This document shows, in pieces, positions 34,804-43,833 of a stretch of DNA of 64,000 nt (position 1 is the first letter of the stretch; every line of letters starts with the position of its first letter). Position numbers and translations under genes: made by a program. The DNA is from Pedobacter indicus (GTDB taxonomy: Bacteria > Bacteroidota > Bacteroidia > Sphingobacteriales > Sphingobacteriaceae): the NCBI RefSeq assembly GCF_003449035.1, contig NZ_QRGB01000001.1, positions 3,286,001-3,350,000 on the forward strand. Reading direction: 5' to 3'. The notes beneath the pieces were generated by a model that worked only from the letters and a program-made list of their open reading frames with translations, had not been told where the DNA came from and made no database searches.

Positions 34804-35586
34804 TTAACCCTCCTTATCTGTGTAATCCGAATGACCCAACTTCGTACGAACATCAGAAAGTAGTGTTAACTTTCCACCGTAAGCTCGTTGGATATTTTCT
34901 TCGGTAAATACCTCTTCCGTCTTGCCAGACGCAATCAGGTTTACATTTAACAAGACTGTCCAATCGAAATACTTTTTAACAGATTGTAGATCATGATGCA
35001 CAACCATTACCGTTTTATTTTCTTTCGCCATATTTCGCAACAACTCGATAATGGTCTTCTCTGTCGCGGCATCAACACCTGCAAAAGGCTCGTCAAGCAA
35101 ATAAAAATCAGCTTGCTGTGCCAGCGCTCTCGCAATAAATACACGCTGTTGTTGACCACCTGAGAGCTGTGAAATTTGTCTTTTTGAAAACTCCATCATG
35201 CCGACCTTTTCGAGACAATCATTGACAATCTGTTTATCATCATGACCAGGTCGCTTCAACAAACCAAGCTTACCAAAACGCCCCATCATAACGACATCAT
35301 ATGCCGACGCTGGGAAATCCCAGTCTACAGATTCTCTTTGCGGAACATAGCTAACACGGTGTCGTACCTCATCAAGTGAGCTACCAAATAGCTCAACAGA
35401 ACCGCTGGAGATAGGTATAATGCTCATAATCGACTTTAAAAGAGTAGACTTCCCCGCACCATTCGGACCAATAACACCCACAATACTCCCCTGGGGTATA
35501 GAAAAATCAATACCCCACAGTACAGGCTTTTGCGTATAGCCTACGGTAAGATTATTAACTTTCAAAACTGTTTTTTGCTCTTTCAT
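34804..35586 (-). CDS. Metal ABC transporter ATP-binding protein
   Basis: The 260-aa ATPase has Walker A GPNGAGKST, the Q-loop YVPQRESVDWDFP, the signature LSGGQQQR, Walker B FYLLDEPFAGVD and the switch His in MVVHHDL. The sequence RESVDWDFP and the size match Zn/Mn-type importers. Its ATG overlaps the stop of the binding-protein gene (ATGA at 35583-35586), so translation is coupled. It powers both permease subunits encoded downstream. Confidence 0.93.
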   Translation of the reverse strand: MKEQKTVLKVNNLTVGYTQKPVLWGIDFSIPQGSIVGVIGPNGAGKSTLLKSIMSIIPISSGSVELFGSSLDEVRHRVSYVPQRESVDWDFPASAYDVVMMGRFGKLGLLKRPGHDDKQIVNDCLEKVGMMEFSKRQISQLSGGQQQRVFIARALAQQADFYLLDEPFAGVDAATEKTIIELLRNMAKENKTVMVVHHDLQSVKKYFDWTVLLNVNLIASGKTEEVFTEENIQRAYGGKLTLLSDVRTKLGHSDYTDKEG

Positions 35587-36497
35587 TTTAACCCTTTTAC
35601 TATTGTATTCACATTATAGCGCATCATACCAATATAGGTGCCCTCTGCTTGTCCACTTTCACCGAGTGCATCCGTATAAAGCATGCCTCCAATCGACAAC
35701 TCTTTTCCTCGCTCACGAACACCTGCAACAACAGCCTGCAAGGACCTAGATGACACGGAGGTTTCTACAAATACCGCCGCTATATTTCGATTGATTACTG
35801 TTTTCACTAAATCAGAAATATCCTTTAAACCAAATTCGGATAAAGTTGAAACACCCTGCAAACCACGCACTTCAATGTCATAGGCATTACCGAAATAGTT
35901 AAACGCATCGTGCGACGTGATTAAAACCCGTTTCTCCCGATCGATCGAATGAACTTGTTCACGCACATATTGGTCTAGTTCGTCTAATTCACTCAGGTAT
36001 CTATCCGTATTCGCACGAAAATAGACAGCATACGCCGGCAGCCTTTCTGACAATTTAACACAGGCAGACTCTACAACTTCCTTCCATATACTAACATCAA
36101 ACCAAATATGCGGGTCAGGGATAGCATGACTCTCATCGACATATCGGATCTTTGCCGATGGGATATGGTCGGCCAATGCCATTACTTCCTTTGTTCTGCC
36201 CAACTTCGCCAAAACCTCACCTAACTTCCCCTCTAGATGCAATCCTTGATACAAAACAATATCTGCAGCTAACAGCTGCTTCAAATCACCAATACTAGCT
36301 TTATACAAATGCGGATCAACTCCGGCTCCCATAAGCGATCCAACTCTCACCGAATCGCCGACGATATTCCGCACAACATCAGCAAGCAGGTTCGTTGTAA
36401 CGACTACCAAAGGTCTCTGATCATCACGAAATTCATTTACATCGCGTGAATGACAAGAAATAAGGGAAAACAATAATATTAGCAACAAAAACCGCAT
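35583..36497 (-). CDS. Metal-binding lipoprotein of the ABC importer
   Basis: The 304-aa cluster A-I binding protein has a lipobox SLISC (Cys15). Metal ligand positions are visible in GAGVDPHLY (His63), PDPHIWFD (His130), a later VETSVSSR (Glu) and YTDALGE (Asp). This His-His-Glu-Asp set is typical of Mn/Fe binding proteins such as MntC and PsaA, and the His-rich loop of zinc proteins is absent, so manganese or iron is favoured. It is the first gene of the importer operon and lies under a palindrome-bearing promoter. Confidence 0.9.
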   Translation of the reverse strand: MRFLLLILLFSLISCHSRDVNEFRDDQRPLVVVTTNLLADVVRNIVGDSVRVGSLMGAGVDPHLYKASIGDLKQLLAADIVLYQGLHLEGKLGEVLAKLGRTKEVMALADHIPSAKIRYVDESHAIPDPHIWFDVSIWKEVVESACVKLSERLPAYAVYFRANTDRYLSELDELDQYVREQVHSIDREKRVLITSHDAFNYFGNAYDIEVRGLQGVSTLSEFGLKDISDLVKTVINRNIAAVFVETSVSSRSLQAVVAGVRERGKELSIGGMLYTDALGESGQAEGTYIGMMRYNVNTIVKGLK

Positions 36498-36519
36498 GAA
36501 AACAAGTGAGTTAATGATA

Positions 36520-36551
36520 CAAAACTAATTTATTTAGATCAATCTAACAAA
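36520..36551 (-). promoter_or_regulatory. Promoter of the metal importer operon
   Basis: On the minus strand TTTG (36548-36551) and TAGTTTTG (36520-36527) are 20 nt apart, a full consensus; the leader would be about 15 nt. The spacer contains a perfect palindrome. Confidence 0.75.
36534..36547. promoter_or_regulatory. Operator candidate TTAGAT-CA-ATCTAA
   Basis: A perfect 6-2-6 inverted repeat fills the space between the -33 and -7 boxes of the importer promoter. The half site resembles TTAGGT-type DtxR/IdeR boxes, with A for G. Binding here would block RNA polymerase, as expected for metal-dependent repression. Confidence 0.6.
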
Positions 36552-36630
36552 TAAACTTTCTAAAAAAACATGAATTTGAAATCGTGATTCTGTTTAAAAA
36601 TCACTTTCTTTATGGCTCCAAAACCACTTC

Positions 36631-38058
36631 ATGGAACAAATAGCAAATTTTATAAACAGTATTATTTGGAGCGATGCGCTTGTCTTTCTTTGTGTAGCAA
36701 TGGGATTGTATTTCACGTTTGCGATGAAGTTCATGCAATTCAGATATATTAGGGAAATGGTCTGGCTCCTATTCAATGGAAAGCCTTCTAAACACGGCGT
36801 TTCATCCTTTCAGGCGTTTACTATTGCCATTTCTGGTCGCGTTGGAACGGGAAACATTATCGGGGTTGCCACAGCCATCGCTATGGGTGGTCCGGGTGCT
36901 GTCTTTTGGATGTGGACAATCGCTTTGTTAGGTGCCTCATCTGCCTATATGGAAGCAACACTCGGTCAGATTTACAAAACAGTAAAAGATGGTCAATTTC
37001 GCGGTGGACCTGCATACTACATCGAAAAGGGTTTAGGGGTTAAATGGTATGCAATCCTTTTTTGCATAGCTACGATCCTAAGCACCGCGCTATTCTTACC
37101 CGGTGTCCAAAGCAACAGTATCTCGTCAAGCATGAACAACGCATTTGACGTCCCAGTAGAGGTCACCGGTGCAGCCGTTACGTTATTACTGGGTTTAATT
37201 GTATTCGGCGGAGTAAAGAGAATCGGGAAGGTGGCGGAGATTGTCGTACCATTTATGGCGGGTGCTTATGTGCTTATGGCGGTCGTCATCATCATCTTAA
37301 ACATTAAAGAAGTTCCTTCAGTTATGGGATTAATATTCCGATCTGCTTTCGATCTGGAGCCTCTCTTTGGAGGTATCTTCGGGATGGCCGTTTCTTGGGG
37401 GGTAAAAAGGGGGCTTTATTCTAATGAAGCCGGACAAGGAACCGCCCCGCACGCTGCATCTGCCGCAGAAGTAAGTCACCCAGCAAAACAAGGCTTGGTG
37501 CAGGCATTCTCTGTGTACATTGACACCATTTTTGTCTGTACAGCAACCGCGCTGATGATTCTTTTCACCAATCAGTACCACGTCAATAATCCCGAGGGAG
37601 GATTCATTATCGACCATAACCCAGGGGTAGATGCAACCGGATTTACACAGGCAGCCGTTAGCACGCATTTCCCAACCATAGGTCATGGCTTTGTGGCTAT
37701 CGCCTTACTATTCTTTGCGTTTACCACCATTATGGCATACTATTATATTGCGGAAACAAATTTGAGTTATCTCCAACCAAAAAAGACCAATAAGTGGTGG
37801 CTATGGTTATTAAGAATAGGCTTATTAGGTGCTACATTCTACGGTTCCGTAAAGTCAGCCCAGTTAGCTTGGACTTTCGGCGATATTGGCGTTGGTTTAA
37901 TGGCCTGGATCAACTTAATTGCAATCTTCTTATTGAGAAAACCAGCGTTGAAAGCCTTTAAAGACTACATTAAGCAAAGAAAACAGGGAAAAGACCCTGT
38001 CTTCAACGCTAAAGAGTTGGGTATTAAAAATACGGAAGTGTGGGGTGATAAAACCTGA
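36631..38058 (+). CDS. AgcS-family sodium/amino acid symporter
   Basis: The 475-aa protein has about eleven membrane helices and the sodium:alanine symporter signatures: GRVGTGNIIGVATAIAMGGPGAVFWMW, GGPAYYIEKGLG and GLYSNEAGQGTAPHAA. It imports alanine or glycine with sodium. ATG 36631 gives the usual N-terminus. It is divergent from the metal importer and is followed immediately by a small antisense-strand gene. Confidence 0.93.
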   Translation: MEQIANFINSIIWSDALVFLCVAMGLYFTFAMKFMQFRYIREMVWLLFNGKPSKHGVSSFQAFTIAISGRVGTGNIIGVATAIAMGGPGAVFWMWTIALLGASSAYMEATLGQIYKTVKDGQFRGGPAYYIEKGLGVKWYAILFCIATILSTALFLPGVQSNSISSSMNNAFDVPVEVTGAAVTLLLGLIVFGGVKRIGKVAEIVVPFMAGAYVLMAVVIIILNIKEVPSVMGLIFRSAFDLEPLFGGIFGMAVSWGVKRGLYSNEAGQGTAPHAASAAEVSHPAKQGLVQAFSVYIDTIFVCTATALMILFTNQYHVNNPEGGFIIDHNPGVDATGFTQAAVSTHFPTIGHGFVAIALLFFAFTTIMAYYYIAETNLSYLQPKKTNKWWLWLLRIGLLGATFYGSVKSAQLAWTFGDIGVGLMAWINLIAIFLLRKPALKAFKDYIKQRKQGKDPVFNAKELGIKNTEVWGDKT

Positions 38059-38181
38059 TTAACAACCGGTCTGCCCCAACAACCAGTATACGATAACAAA
38101 CACGGCGATCGTTCCAAGACATCCGCCGCCCCATTTCCATGCGGCTACTCCCGCTATTACTGTTTTGAGCCAATTTTGCAT
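38059..38181 (-). CDS. 40-aa single-pass membrane microprotein
   Basis: An ATG at 38181 opens a 40-codon frame ending directly next to the symporter stop. The protein reads MQNWLKTVIAGVAAWK, then WGGGCLGTI, then a hydrophobic stretch with VFVIVYWLLG. It is amphipathic at the start, glycine-rich in the middle, and has one membrane helix with Trp at both borders. Its codons are ordinary and there is no conflict with another gene. I do not recognise a named family. It falls below normal ORF length limits. Confidence 0.55.
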   Translation of the reverse strand: MQNWLKTVIAGVAAWKWGGGCLGTIAVFVIVYWLLGQTGC

Positions 38182-38297
38182 AAAGAGAATTTAGTTTTTA
38201 ATCCATATTAATTGTTGAAGAGAACAACATACATCATGATGGAATTGTTTCAGTATACATATTTTTTCTACTTATTCACACCAAACTGATACATAAA

Positions 38298-38331
38298 AAA
38301 AGGATCGTAGACAATAGCCCACGATCCTTTT
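38298..38331 (-). terminator. Bidirectional terminator
   Basis: AAAAGGATCGT (38298-38308) pairs with ACGATCCTTTT (38321-38331). A further T-run is present on the minus strand. It would end the DUF1080 operon. Confidence 0.75.
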
Positions 38332-38355
38332 CTTGTGCATGAATAAACAAAGAGA

Positions 38356-39102
38356 CTAAAGCTCTTTTATCTTGATATTTTTGAAATAAGCTTTCTTTCC
38401 ATGATCTTGTAAAGCGATCTTACCTTTCTTCACAGAAGCATAATCCGGGAAATCTTTCCATTTGCCTTCTTCTTTCTCTTTATTCCACTCGTCAGTCCCA
38501 ACCTCGAATTCAACGATTTTTTCGCCGTTCAACCAATGCTCTACATGTCCGTTATCATAAACGATCTTACTATTATTCCACTCGCCGATTGGTTTCACTT
38601 TCTTTTTATCATTCGCGAGGTTCATCGCATAGTCAGCTCCTGTTTTTTGCCACTCTTCCAATTCTCCTGGCCATCCTTCATCATCAATCATCTGATATTC
38701 CGGTCCAGTCTCGTAAGGGCCTTTATATTTAGGATCCTCTACTACATGATACATTACACCACTATTACTCCCTCCTTCTAATTTCCAATCCCATACTAGC
38801 TCGAAATTATCAAATTCCCTGTCCGTTACGATATCTCCGCCAGTATCGTGTTCTGCCGCTCCTAAGCAAACCAACGCCCCGTCTTCTATAATCCAGTTAT
38901 CAACCGGCTCAGTTTTATTATAACCATGCCAGCCTGCCAATGATTCACCATCAAAAAGTGAAATCCACTCGTCTTCAGTGGTCATTTCTGTACTATCTGC
39001 ATCTGTTTGTGCTGTGTCGCCGGTTTGACCTGATTGATTGTTACATGCTGAAAAACCGATAACAGCAGCAATTAACCCTGTAGCTAAAAACTCTTTTTTC
39101 AT
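38356..39102 (-). CDS. DUF1080 lipoprotein (3-keto-disaccharide hydrolase family)
   Basis: The 248-aa protein has a lipoprotein signal (GFSACNN, Cys20), an acidic Thr/Asp-rich linker (about 22-45) and one DUF1080 jelly-roll domain: WISLFDGESLAGWHGY, DNFELVWDWKLEGGSNSGVMYHV, GPEYQMIDDEGW, PIGEWNNSKIVYDNGHVEHWLNGEKIVEF. Members of this family cleave 3-keto-glycosides. It is the last gene of an operon with a larger DUF1080 protein and a Gfo/Idh oxidoreductase. Membrane anchoring suggests action in the periplasm. Confidence 0.88.
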   Translation of the reverse strand: MKKEFLATGLIAAVIGFSACNNQSGQTGDTAQTDADSTEMTTEDEWISLFDGESLAGWHGYNKTEPVDNWIIEDGALVCLGAAEHDTGGDIVTDREFDNFELVWDWKLEGGSNSGVMYHVVEDPKYKGPYETGPEYQMIDDEGWPGELEEWQKTGADYAMNLANDKKKVKPIGEWNNSKIVYDNGHVEHWLNGEKIVEFEVGTDEWNKEKEEGKWKDFPDYASVKKGKIALQDHGKKAYFKNIKIKEL

Positions 39103-39123
39103 CTTTTAATAATTGATTTTAAT

Positions 39124-42100
39124 CTATTTACTTAAATCTTTAATTCGAATATTTTTAAAGTGTACCTCAGAGCCATGCCCCAAGAACCCTATATGTCCGC
39201 TAGCTTTCTTTAATCCAGGATGCGCTTTCCCATCCAAAGTTCCGTTCTTAGATGCTTCTGCTAAATTACCTTCTAGAATTACTGTTCCATTCAAGGTCAC
39301 ACGAATCTCATCACCCTTTATATAAATTTCTTCAGTGTTCCATTCGCCAACAGGCTTCAAGAAACCTCTTTTAGCCGGAATTACGCCATATACAGAACCA
39401 TGATATTGATAAATTTCTAAGTCTTTGTACACATCTGCATCATTATCCAATACCTGAATTTCCATACCTTCGTACGCAGCATTGCCTGTCAGCGGAGCCC
39501 GGATACCAATTCCATTATTTGCACCGGGGGTCAATCGGAAATCAAAACGGTAGATGAAATCACTATATTCATTTTTTGTATACAAATTACCACCAGAGCC
39601 CTTCGTAGGGTAAATAGCTAAAGTCCCTTCCTCACTCACAACATAAGAGTCTGTATTCCCTGTCCACGAATCCAGGTTCGTTCCATCAAATAAAACTTCA
39701 AACCCTTCATTCTTTTCAGCCGCACTAAGCTCAAATATTTCCTTTCTCGGTAACTCCTTAACGAAAATATCGCGGTAGTAAACCAAGGTACCATGGGCCT
39801 GTAATTCAATCTGCTCAATAGGGAAAATAGACTGATTTCTATCCCAATAATTTTCAAGCACCACGTTATCAACAACCAGTTCACCATTCAAATAGACGGT
39901 AACCTTATCGTCTACCATTTTAATTTTGAATGTATTCCACTCACCTAATGGATTATCAGCAACCTTCAGTGGCTTACTTTCGTGTTTTTGGTTGTTATAT
40001 AACCCACCAGATCCGACCTCAGCACCCACGTTGGTTCGCGAAGTATCCCATATTTGTACTTGCGGAGTACCACGAAGGTACACGCCAGCATCCCCTTCTT
40101 CACCATCTTTATCAAGCTTCCAGTCTACCAACATCTCAAAATCACCATACTGTTTTATTGTTGCGATATTATCACCTTTTCCAGTAAAGGTCAAAATTCC
40201 ATCTTTTACGATCCAGCCTGCTCTCATTTGCTCATCTGCCTTCTTCTGTGCTGCAGCCAACTCTTTTTCTGACATCTGTGCACGTTTAATCGGATTAGCC
40301 ACTAAGCCCTTCCATCCGGTTAAATCCTTGCCATTGAATAAGGAAACATAACCCTGTCCTTTTGGCATCTCAGCTAAGTGCTTCCTTACTGCTTCCTTCA
40401 AATAGCTGCTTTCGCTTCCACCTAAGAGCCCGATCACCTTGTCTAGTAATACACGCACGTCCTGACCGTAAAGATCTTTATTATCTAAAGCAATGTTCAT
40501 TACGGTATTAGCAGCAACTCCCTGCAATTCCTTATCGTCTAAAAAAGTACCTGCGAAGATCAATGCATTATACGTGCCGGTTGCCTGTAATCTGCCCAAG
40601 ACCAATTTCTTTTGTGCACTATTTTGCGCAACGTCCATTAGGTCTCTATAAATAAGCACCTTCTGTTCGTTAGGCAATGTAGATCCACTTGCAATACGAA
40701 CAATACCTTTTAGAATAGCATCAAACTCTTTTTCATTTGCGGTCGTCTTACTAAGCTTAATAAGCTCCTGCAAGGCGCTCTCATCACTCCAATCCGATAA
40801 AGCGATGATCGATGCACTCTTCAAACTTGCATTACCATTAGCAACCGATTCAGATACAGCAGCAAGGGCTTTTTCTCCTCCGATACCGGATAAAACACGT
40901 AACAATGACATCTTACCTTGCTCATTCGCACCTGTGTAAGCTGCTAAAACCTGGTCGATATCCTGCTCTTGATTAGCGCTTGTATTAACGACATTAACAA
41001 TAGCCGTTTGCACAGCAGTTAAATCATCCCCCGAGGCTGTTTTCACCAATTCCAAGAGCTTCGGGAGATCTTTCGATCTCGAGATCTGCGTAAGTGCATT
41101 AAATGCAGCTTCCTTTACCTTAGGGTCGCTGTCTGTTAACAACGGTTGAACAGCGTCAAAACTACCTGCATACGCACGATTAGTTAATACTTCTAAAATC
41201 AAAACTTTATCAGCAGCATTGAGATTTGGTAAAGACTCGGTCAATACAACCGGCACTTGTTCTCCCTTCATCGTCAACAATGCCTCTTTCACAGCAGCCC
41301 GATCTGATTCGTTGCCGTTCTCTAAAAGCTTAATTAAATCCCCTGCAGCCTGATCGCCAGACAACTTGCTAAGTGCGTGGATAGCAGCCGCGCGCTCGAT
41401 ATCAGAATTACTAGTCAACGACTTTTGAATTGCCGGAATAGCTGCCGACTGATTGTTCCGAGCTAGAAAGCTTATGAAATCTGCTTTTGTTTCTGGGCTT
41501 CCCTTACGTATTCCTTTAATCCATCTTCCTGCATTTGCATCGGTAAGATAAGGGGCTGCAAATTTAAGTGCCGCTACCCTATATTCAAGGTTATTATCTA
41601 AAGCCGCTTTAACCAGCTTTTTTGTGTAGCTTTCGCCATTTATTTGTGCTAGCAACTCCAATGCAGCGATCCGTGAATGAACCTGCTCATCTGATTTTGC
41701 ATCTTTCAATAAATCTGAAGCTAACTTTTCTGCTAAACGCTCTTCCCCTTTTTCTGCCAATTGGTTTGCATAGTGAATAAATGAAGCGGTAGCGTTCGAC
41801 TCATTGTAGATATATCCCGCGTCTTTAGCAGCCGCTTTTAAAACATCTGCAGAAGCGGTACCAGCGATATTTGCCAAAGCATATAGCGCAGCACGCTCCA
41901 ACCCTACATCATCACTGCCCACCAAATTAATAATGGCCTCTTCAGCGCCAGCATAACGTGCATCTCCTAGTGCTTCGACAACTGAAACCTGAGCGTGCCC
42001 GCTGGTGTTAGGTAACTGTTCCAATAACGCTTTTGATGCGGTTTCCGTCCCGATAGTCGCTAGCGCGCGCGCTGCTTTCTCCGATAAGTACTCATCCGTC

Positions 42101-42528
42101 AAAAAAGGGCTTAATGCAGCTACGGCATCATCTTTTCCTGCTTTCTGAAGGAGAGAAATAATATAACCTTTGTTATCTTTATCAGCAACTTCCGGCAATG
42201 CAGCAACCAATCCTTGAACGAATTTGGCACGTTGGTTTTCTTTTCCCGGGAGCATTACATAAAAAGAATAACTATTGGATGCATACTCTACTTTCGAGTC
42301 ATCACCCTGTCCTTCCGGTGTTAGTTGCTTAATAAGCGCCGTGATATCCGAAGCCGCAAAGCCATCGAGTTGAGCCATAGCTTCATTTAACTTTTGCTCG
42401 TTCAAAGCTGGCTGCAAGGCCAAGACGTCGGCCACTTTCGTTGTGGCAGTTCGTTGGTCAGCTTGCTGTGCAAAAGCCGGTAACTGCAGCATAAATGCTG
42501 CTAATAAAGTATATATTGTTTTTTTCAT
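39124..42528 (-). CDS. HEAT-repeat protein with two DUF1080 domains
   Basis: The 1134-aa protein has a signal peptide (LQLPAFAQQ). A long alpha-helical region of HEAT-type repeats follows (about 30-690; recurring VKEAAFNALTQIS and IERAAAIHALSKLSG units). Then comes a first DUF1080 domain (about 715-900, YVSLFNGKDLTGWKG, DFEMLVDWKLDKDGEEGDAGVYLRG) and a second (about 925-1134, FEVLFDGTNLDSWTG, NNGIGIRAPLTG, PVGEWNTEEIYIKGDEI). The repeats may scaffold partners or bind polysaccharide; the DUF1080 domains probably act on 3-keto sugars. It lies 21 nt upstream of the single-domain DUF1080 gene. Confidence 0.87.
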   Translation of the reverse strand: MKKTIYTLLAAFMLQLPAFAQQADQRTATTKVADVLALQPALNEQKLNEAMAQLDGFAASDITALIKQLTPEGQGDDSKVEYASNSYSFYVMLPGKENQRAKFVQGLVAALPEVADKDNKGYIISLLQKAGKDDAVAALSPFLTDEYLSEKAARALATIGTETASKALLEQLPNTSGHAQVSVVEALGDARYAGAEEAIINLVGSDDVGLERAALYALANIAGTASADVLKAAAKDAGYIYNESNATASFIHYANQLAEKGEERLAEKLASDLLKDAKSDEQVHSRIAALELLAQINGESYTKKLVKAALDNNLEYRVAALKFAAPYLTDANAGRWIKGIRKGSPETKADFISFLARNNQSAAIPAIQKSLTSNSDIERAAAIHALSKLSGDQAAGDLIKLLENGNESDRAAVKEALLTMKGEQVPVVLTESLPNLNAADKVLILEVLTNRAYAGSFDAVQPLLTDSDPKVKEAAFNALTQISRSKDLPKLLELVKTASGDDLTAVQTAIVNVVNTSANQEQDIDQVLAAYTGANEQGKMSLLRVLSGIGGEKALAAVSESVANGNASLKSASIIALSDWSDESALQELIKLSKTTANEKEFDAILKGIVRIASGSTLPNEQKVLIYRDLMDVAQNSAQKKLVLGRLQATGTYNALIFAGTFLDDKELQGVAANTVMNIALDNKDLYGQDVRVLLDKVIGLLGGSESSYLKEAVRKHLAEMPKGQGYVSLFNGKDLTGWKGLVANPIKRAQMSEKELAAAQKKADEQMRAGWIVKDGILTFTGKGDNIATIKQYGDFEMLVDWKLDKDGEEGDAGVYLRGTPQVQIWDTSRTNVGAEVGSGGLYNNQKHESKPLKVADNPLGEWNTFKIKMVDDKVTVYLNGELVVDNVVLENYWDRNQSIFPIEQIELQAHGTLVYYRDIFVKELPRKEIFELSAAEKNEGFEVLFDGTNLDSWTGNTDSYVVSEEGTLAIYPTKGSGGNLYTKNEYSDFIYRFDFRLTPGANNGIGIRAPLTGNAAYEGMEIQVLDNDADVYKDLEIYQYHGSVYGVIPAKRGFLKPVGEWNTEEIYIKGDEIRVTLNGTVILEGNLAEASKNGTLDGKAHPGLKKASGHIGFLGHGSEVHFKNIRIKDLSK

Positions 42529-42564
42529 TATTACGATTTTCTGATATGTCGATTTAAGTTTGGT

Positions 42565-43833
42565 TTAGATAGTCCACGGACCCCGCATAGGTTGGTCGAT
42601 CAACCTATTTGCCGCTTCATCATTAATAAACTCTTCTTTTACTGGATCATACTTCAACGTTCTGCCCAACCTTACTGCTATCAATCCCATGTTCACCAAC
42701 GTACAAGATCGATGTCCGTTATCTTCGTTCAAAGCAAACTTCTTGCGTTCTTTAACCGCCTGCACAAAATCGGTTACCTGAGCTTCCGGCTCTGGGAATG
42801 CCGCTAACTTTTGCTCCATATTTGGAATATCAGATTTAAAGCCCGGATATAATTTCCCATTCGGGCCATCGATATAAGGGACATCATCAATTTTCCCTTC
42901 ACCATCTAAAACAATCTTACACCCATCCGCATAAGTGAACACGATTTTTCGCCATGTTCCTACCGCGTCACTATGCTGCTGCGGCGCATCAACCTCAACA
43001 GAGATCGGGCTTTCATTATCTTTACCCAAGAAATACTGGATAGGGTCTAGATAGTGTTGACCCATATCACCTAAGCCGCCTCCATCATAATCCCAATATC
43101 CACGAAACGTTGTATGTGTTCGATGTTCGCTATATGGCTTGTACGGCGCCGGGCCTAACCACATATCATAGTCTAACTCTGCAGGCACTTTCTCTACCGG
43201 CAGGTTATCTTTCCCAACCCAATAAAATTTCCAATCGAAGCCAGTATGTCGTCCAACTGTAACAGTTAGTGGCCAACCTAACATTTTTGAGTCAACTAGT
43301 TTTTTAATCTTTTTCACTGGCACCGCCATGCCGTAAAAATTCGCGTCAAACCTAAACCATGTATTCAGACGGAAAATACGACCATGTTGCTGAACAGCCT
43401 CTTTCACTCGCTTTCCTTCGCCAATCGTTCGTGTCATAGGCTTCTCACACCAAATATCCTTCCCAGCCTTTGCTGCTTCTGCTGCCATAATTCCATGCCA
43501 GTGTGGCGGAGTTGCAATATGTACAATGTCTACTTCAGGAAGCTGTATTAAATCGCGATAATCATGAAGTTGTTTAACTCCTTTCTCCAACATACCTGCC
43601 GCTATTTGCAGATGTCGTTTATCAACATCACAAATTGCAACTGTTTTTGTACCTGCATATTTAAAGTGTCCACGCCCCATACTACCGACTCCAATTACCG
43701 CTTTCGTCAAGTGGTCGCTCGGAGCCAAGAAACCTTGGCCACCCAGCACGTGTCGGGGCACAATCGTAAATGCCGCCGCCGCCAATGCTGATGTTTTCAG
43801 AAATTCACGTCTTGAATTTTTTTGTTTATTCAT
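42565..43833 (-). CDS. Tat-exported Gfo/Idh/MocA oxidoreductase
   Basis: The 422-aa protein starts with a twin-arginine signal (NSRREFLKTSALAAAAFTIVP). A Rossmann NAD(P)-binding domain follows (AVIGVGSMGRGHFKYA), with the catalytic segment DIWCEKPMTRTIGEG. A C-terminal Gfo/Idh beta domain includes GGLGDMGQHYLDPIQYFLG. Tat export implies folding with the nicotinamide cofactor before secretion. In this context it would oxidise a sugar hydroxyl to a keto group for the DUF1080 proteins downstream (gap 36 nt). Substrate specificity is unknown. Confidence 0.9.
   Translation of the reverse strand: MNKQKNSRREFLKTSALAAAAFTIVPRHVLGGQGFLAPSDHLTKAVIGVGSMGRGHFKYAGTKTVAICDVDKRHLQIAAGMLEKGVKQLHDYRDLIQLPEVDIVHIATPPHWHGIMAAEAAKAGKDIWCEKPMTRTIGEGKRVKEAVQQHGRIFRLNTWFRFDANFYGMAVPVKKIKKLVDSKMLGWPLTVTVGRHTGFDWKFYWVGKDNLPVEKVPAELDYDMWLGPAPYKPYSEHRTHTTFRGYWDYDGGGLGDMGQHYLDPIQYFLGKDNESPISVEVDAPQQHSDAVGTWRKIVFTYADGCKIVLDGEGKIDDVPYIDGPNGKLYPGFKSDIPNMEQKLAAFPEPEAQVTDFVQAVKERKKFALNEDNGHRSCTLVNMGLIAVRLGRTLKYDPVKEEFINDEAANRLIDQPMRGPWTI

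Noticed and set aside
38182-38355. Additional gene between the microprotein and the DUF1080 terminator
   Set aside because: Only short frames occur and no signature is visible; the terminator is the only supported feature.
39926-40351. 141-aa and 85-aa frames antisense to the HEAT/DUF1080 gene
   Set aside because: Composition is typical of reverse-strand shadows and the real gene on the other strand has clear domains.
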